NCBI GenBank assembly: GCA_964057225.1
Contig: OZ059896.1
Coordinates: 6,572,001 to 6,636,000, forward strand
Direction of reading: 5' to 3'
Source: Auanema rhodensis
Taxonomy: Eukaryota; Nematoda; Chromadorea; Rhabditida; Rhabditidae
DNA length: 64,000 nt
The notes below the pieces were generated by a model, which made no database searches, was not told where the DNA came from, and was given only the letters and a program-made list of their open reading frames with translations. Of this stretch, positions 60,454-64,000 are shown one piece after another; within the stretch, counting starts at the first letter, position 1, and each line of letters begins with the position of its first letter. The position numbers and the translations under genes are program-made.

Positions 60454-60927
60454 ACTTCTAAAACAAGTCCGACACTAAAAACAAAAAGGAAAACATCGAA
60501 ACAATGACATCACTTTTAAAATATCTACCTGGTTATTACCGTCGTAGAAGAAGCTTCAACCTATTCAAGAAGAAAACTTTATTACAGAGCATTTAGTATG
60601 CTTTACTTTGTTAAAAATGATCATAAAATTCACGAAGAAACACAATATTGCTTACATATATATTTATATTTTAAAAAAATATATAACCCAAAAAAGGGTA
60701 TACCGGACATGTTCTTGAAGCTATGATAAAATGTATGAAATAAACAGTTGATAACTTTGTCGAAATCGTAGAACGTGCAGCAAATCTAGGTAAAAGCGAA
60801 TGAAGTAAACCCTGATATTTACAAAACATGATACAAATCGGACGTCTGACAAGTAATAAAGATGTTTGTACAAAAATAAAAATCTGAACGGCATTAAAAT
60901 ACAATTCATCATTAAAATTCTTTTGAA
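60454..60927. other. Spacer between HECTD1 stop and BLOC-1 subunit gene
   Basis: This 474-bp interval on the minus strand holds a possible upstream exon of the BLOC-1-like gene (about 60531-60564, bounded by TTGAATAG and CAG|GTAGAT). The short minus-strand frames at 60671-60931 look non-coding. Confidence 0.5.
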
Positions 60928-63900
60928 TCAATTTAAATGAAATCCTTTTTCGTTTACAGCAGTTAAGAGGCGTTCACGTAAAATATCCGCTGAAGAGTAC
61001 TCTGGTAATTTCAGGTAGTGGACGCAAGTGTTAACCTTAAATACATAAAGTTTATTTTCATATCTTAAAAATATATTAAAAGTATACCGATGGGTAACTT
61101 CCATCTCCACTCTCCACTTTCCTGACAATAGTAAGCCTAGGATGAAGGTTTGCCAAACCTCCTAAAAATGATAAAGATAAAAGGATCAAAAAAATATATA
61201 TCGTACCAGGAGGAAGACTCGAACAACCCGTAGCAAATTGAAGGAAATTTTTCCTCTCTTGGGCATTTAATCCCACCATGACATCAACAAAACGTAAAAA
61301 TCCAGGTGAATCTTTAGTGTATCCTAATTTTGGCTCGGTAAATTGTAAAATATCTTCTCTTGTCCATTCAGGACATTGTTCTCCCGATATTAGTCGCTAA
61401 AAGTATTTTTTGTCCAAAAGAGACTAAACAAACTCGCTCACCTGAACTTCTTCGGGAGAATAAGATCGTAACGCTTTCAACGGGAAAACTTTATCAAATC
61501 CTTCGCGGAAAGCTTTCATCTGAAAAATAAATAAGTAAATAAGTAGAGCTAACAAAGAATTTAAAAATGCTCACCTGTTCAATGATACCAGAATTCAAAT
61601 AAAAATCTGTACATTTTTCAACATAAATATCTAAGTTATCCACTGTGACATCCATATCAGCTCCTCCTTCGATAAGTTCCATCTCATCATATTCAAAAAC
61701 AGCAGAAGGTGGATTAACACTGAAAGAATACAATTTATACTCACATAAGTAGAATGAATGACGTCAAACATACGTAAAATTCAAAGCCAAGTCCTCCACT
61801 TTGCATCTGGTTCCATGAATGCATAATTTGAGTTCGTCGATCTTTCTTCTTTTGGCCTCGCGATCGAGGGCAGAGTCATTTTCTATAGCACGTTTGCGTT
61901 GAGCCAACGCTTTCAACTCTTTCAAAAATCCTCCTAAACAAAATAAGTACGTTGGTGTAATAGAAATCCAAAAAAAACCTTTTACAGGATGAACTTCTTC
62001 AAAGTCATCAAGGGTAAGAACACGATCAAGATTGGGCTGATCTCCAACACTCAGTTGAGGACTAACCACCATTTTTAAGAATGGACGAGATAACGGTAAA
62101 TCCACTAATCGGCCATCTTGTAATACCTTGAAATTTGTTTTTTTATATAAAATTTGAATAAATCTATGTATACTTTAGCAAAGAAAATTCCAAGCGATTT
62201 GAACATCTCCGCAGCCCGTCTGACTTCTTCGGTATGCGGTGGAAGGGGTGCTGGGAAAAGACCACCTGCTCTTCGAACATAGAAACTGAAACAAAAAATA
62301 CTGTAAAACAACAAAATGGCTATCCTACCCCGGGGGCTTCTTTCCTTCTCCTAGGTCTAATTCACGCTCTTCCATTTTCAACTGATGTTCGTCCATATCA
62401 TCGCACCACCAAAGAGCTAATGTTTTTCTTTGCAATTCGGCAGCAACAAGAGCATAAAACTCAAGTGTTGGACCTAAGCCTGTTCCTTCTTCTCCGTTGT
62501 ATTCAATTTCCAAAACAGCTTTACGATCAGAATGGAATTTCATTAAACGTATAGCTTGTTCAAGAAGAACATCCTCAGAACGAGTAATCTACAAAGAAAA
62601 CAAAATAAAAAAAATCAAATAAGTATATAAACCTTGATTCGTTCATGCTTCAGACGACCAATACGATACTCTTGATAACGATCATTACGAGCAGCACTGC
62701 TAGCAGCACCTTGAGCAGCTCCTCTAGCTCTATCTGCTACCTGATCACGACGATTTTGAAGCCAAACGATAGCACGAGATACTCCGTATGCCGTAGCATT
62801 AATGTACATGTTTCTGGAAGAAAACATTATAATTAATTAATATGTTTATTCTAACCTTGTTTCCATTGCGAAAAGGCAGGGATAAGCATATACTAATCGT
62901 TCACACCAATATGGAAGAGCTCGGGAAGCCACAACGAGAGCATCAGATAATTCCTAAGTAGTAAATTAATAAAAAAAATGGCCAGCAAATATTTTTCATA
63001 CTTGTGTTAACTTTAGTGTTATCTTATCACTTATAAACACTTGGGGAGTGATCTGAGCATCAGGTAATTTTTCCATCACGCGTGCTAACAAACGAATTAC
63101 TTCCAAGCACTAAACAAAAAAAAATAACATTCGTTTATGGTGTGATATCACCTCATTGACAGTCTCTGGCACAGAATCATATTCTGAGGGCACTTCGTTA
63201 GCAATAGTAATGGGGGGACAAGATTGATCTTCATAAATTAATGTGTATGTTGGTTCCCAAACTCTACGATTTCTCTCAAATTTCTGGAATGAATAACATA
63301 AAAATCTTTTACGAAAAAGAACATACGGATTCCCATTTGATAAGATTGATAAGATCTTGCACATATCGGAAGATGCTCTCATTTTCATCTTTCATCTCAA
63401 TGGTAACATTAGGAATACCAGGCATATTAGGTCCCTTCAAAAACACCCGTAAGGAGCTCCCCTCATTCTGAAATTGTATAGATAATAAATATAATGGAGG
63501 TAAATAATACAATTGGTGCTTTTTGGGCAACTGTGTCAGGTACAACTGATGGTAATTCAACTTCTTGGGTTTGATTCACATTTGTTCTTCCTGGTCTAGG
63601 ATCAAAAGCAGGGATAAGAGCCTTAATTGAATATCATTAAGAGGCTCATCACATCTCTTCAAACCGGGAATGAGCATTTTAAGACAACTTCATCGTCCCA
63701 TCCCCTGACATTTCTGGAACTTGAACGAGATTCGCGGAAACGAGAGTCTAGTGTGTTGCCCATGATTTGCGAAAGCTAAAAAAAGTGCATGTATCACGGA
63801 AATAAAAAAATCGGATACCTGCTTCCAATTCAACTTATAAGCACTGTCTGTTTTAGATCCTCCAAAGACAGTTAAAAGAGATTCAACAGGGACATCAAGA

Positions 63901-64000
63901 TGGAATTCTTCGTCAATATCTTCTTCATTTCCATCTTCTTCATCATAATAGTCATCTTCATCAAGAAGCTCTTCTACTTCCAAAGGCGTGTTGCTAGGAT
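60928..64000 (-). CDS. hecd-1: HECT E3 ubiquitin ligase HECTD1/HECD-1 (C-terminal part, 5' end outside window)
   Basis: HECTD1 is a large HECT-type E3. In C. elegans HECD-1 acts on SWI/SNF and Notch signalling. The window covers the region after the ankyrin/SUN/MIB domains through the end. It has an acidic segment ([20 protein letters not shown]), a helical block ([18 protein letters not shown]), then the HECT domain from about 62.6 kb: [59 protein letters not shown]. The catalytic Cys is in [15 protein letters not shown], with [15 protein letters not shown] at the C-terminus. [14 protein letters not shown] and the EKGFHLN ending distinguish HECTD1 from TRIP12. About 15 short exons are visible and the frame is open at 64000. 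Confidence 0.92.

Noticed and set aside
60928-64000. TRIP12 as the identity of the HECT ligase
   Set aside because: The [14 protein letters not shown] and EKGFHLN ending match HECTD1; TRIP12 has a different sequence around the catalytic Cys.
1-64000. CRISPR arrays, prokaryotic defence islands or phage genes
   Set aside because: No direct-repeat/spacer pattern is present and every recognisable gene is eukaryotic with spliceosomal introns.

Overview
The window is eukaryotic nuclear DNA and almost certainly from a nematode. It is AT-rich with densely packed genes. Most introns are very short (about 42-60 bp, GT...TTTTAG/TTTCAG). Several genes have a 3' splice acceptor directly before the ATG, as expected for spliced-leader trans-splicing, and same-strand neighbours lie close together in operon-like pairs. 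I see no rRNA, tRNA, CRISPR array, prokaryotic operon or intact transposon. The genus cannot be fixed from the sequence alone. Gene models were built by hand from splice sites and protein-family conservation.

Layout. 1-7.3 kb: on the minus strand, a CCDC28-like gene is followed 104 bp later by COP9 signalosome subunit 3 (partial at the window edge). A 234-bp gap separates CCDC28 from the divergent plus-strand pair TFIIH p62 and mitochondrial seryl-tRNA synthetase. 7.3-10.3 kb: non-coding and rich in CT repeats. 10.3-20 kb: a four-TM membrane protein, an ERI-1/ERI3-type 3'-5' exonuclease (minus), an ATF4-like bZIP factor with a long histidine-rich tract, an 86-residue chromodomain protein, and the pair RNase P subunit RPP14 / 3-ketodihydrosphingosine reductase, whose stop and start codons appear to be one base apart. 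20-30.7 kb: a divergent 7TM receptor (minus), then a roughly 1,350-residue WNK kinase (minus) with the family's displaced catalytic lysine and two RFxV motifs. 32.4-34.3 kb: a mARC/MOSC-domain molybdenum enzyme (plus).

34.4-46.7 kb: two paralogous 7TM proteins of a family I do not recognise (both minus), then a very AT-rich gene-poor stretch with a few isolated coding-like islands. 46.7-49.7 kb: a bestrophin chloride channel (minus). 49.7-53 kb: no gene seen. 53-60.5 kb: methylcrotonoyl-CoA carboxylase alpha (minus), divergent from prefoldin subunit 4 (plus), then glucose-6-phosphate dehydrogenase (plus), which converges on a BLOC-1 subunit 5 (Muted)-like gene (minus). 60.9-64 kb: the C-terminal part of a HECTD1/HECD-1-type ubiquitin ligase (minus) whose 5' end lies outside the window.

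The genes are mostly housekeeping functions in unrelated pathways: protein degradation, transcription, translation, sphingolipid and leucine metabolism, NADPH supply and ion homeostasis. The least ordinary items are the orphan 7TM pair, the one-base RPP14-KDSR junction, two GC-AG introns, an antisense coding-like segment inside a WNK intron, and small exon-like islands downstream of the bestrophin.
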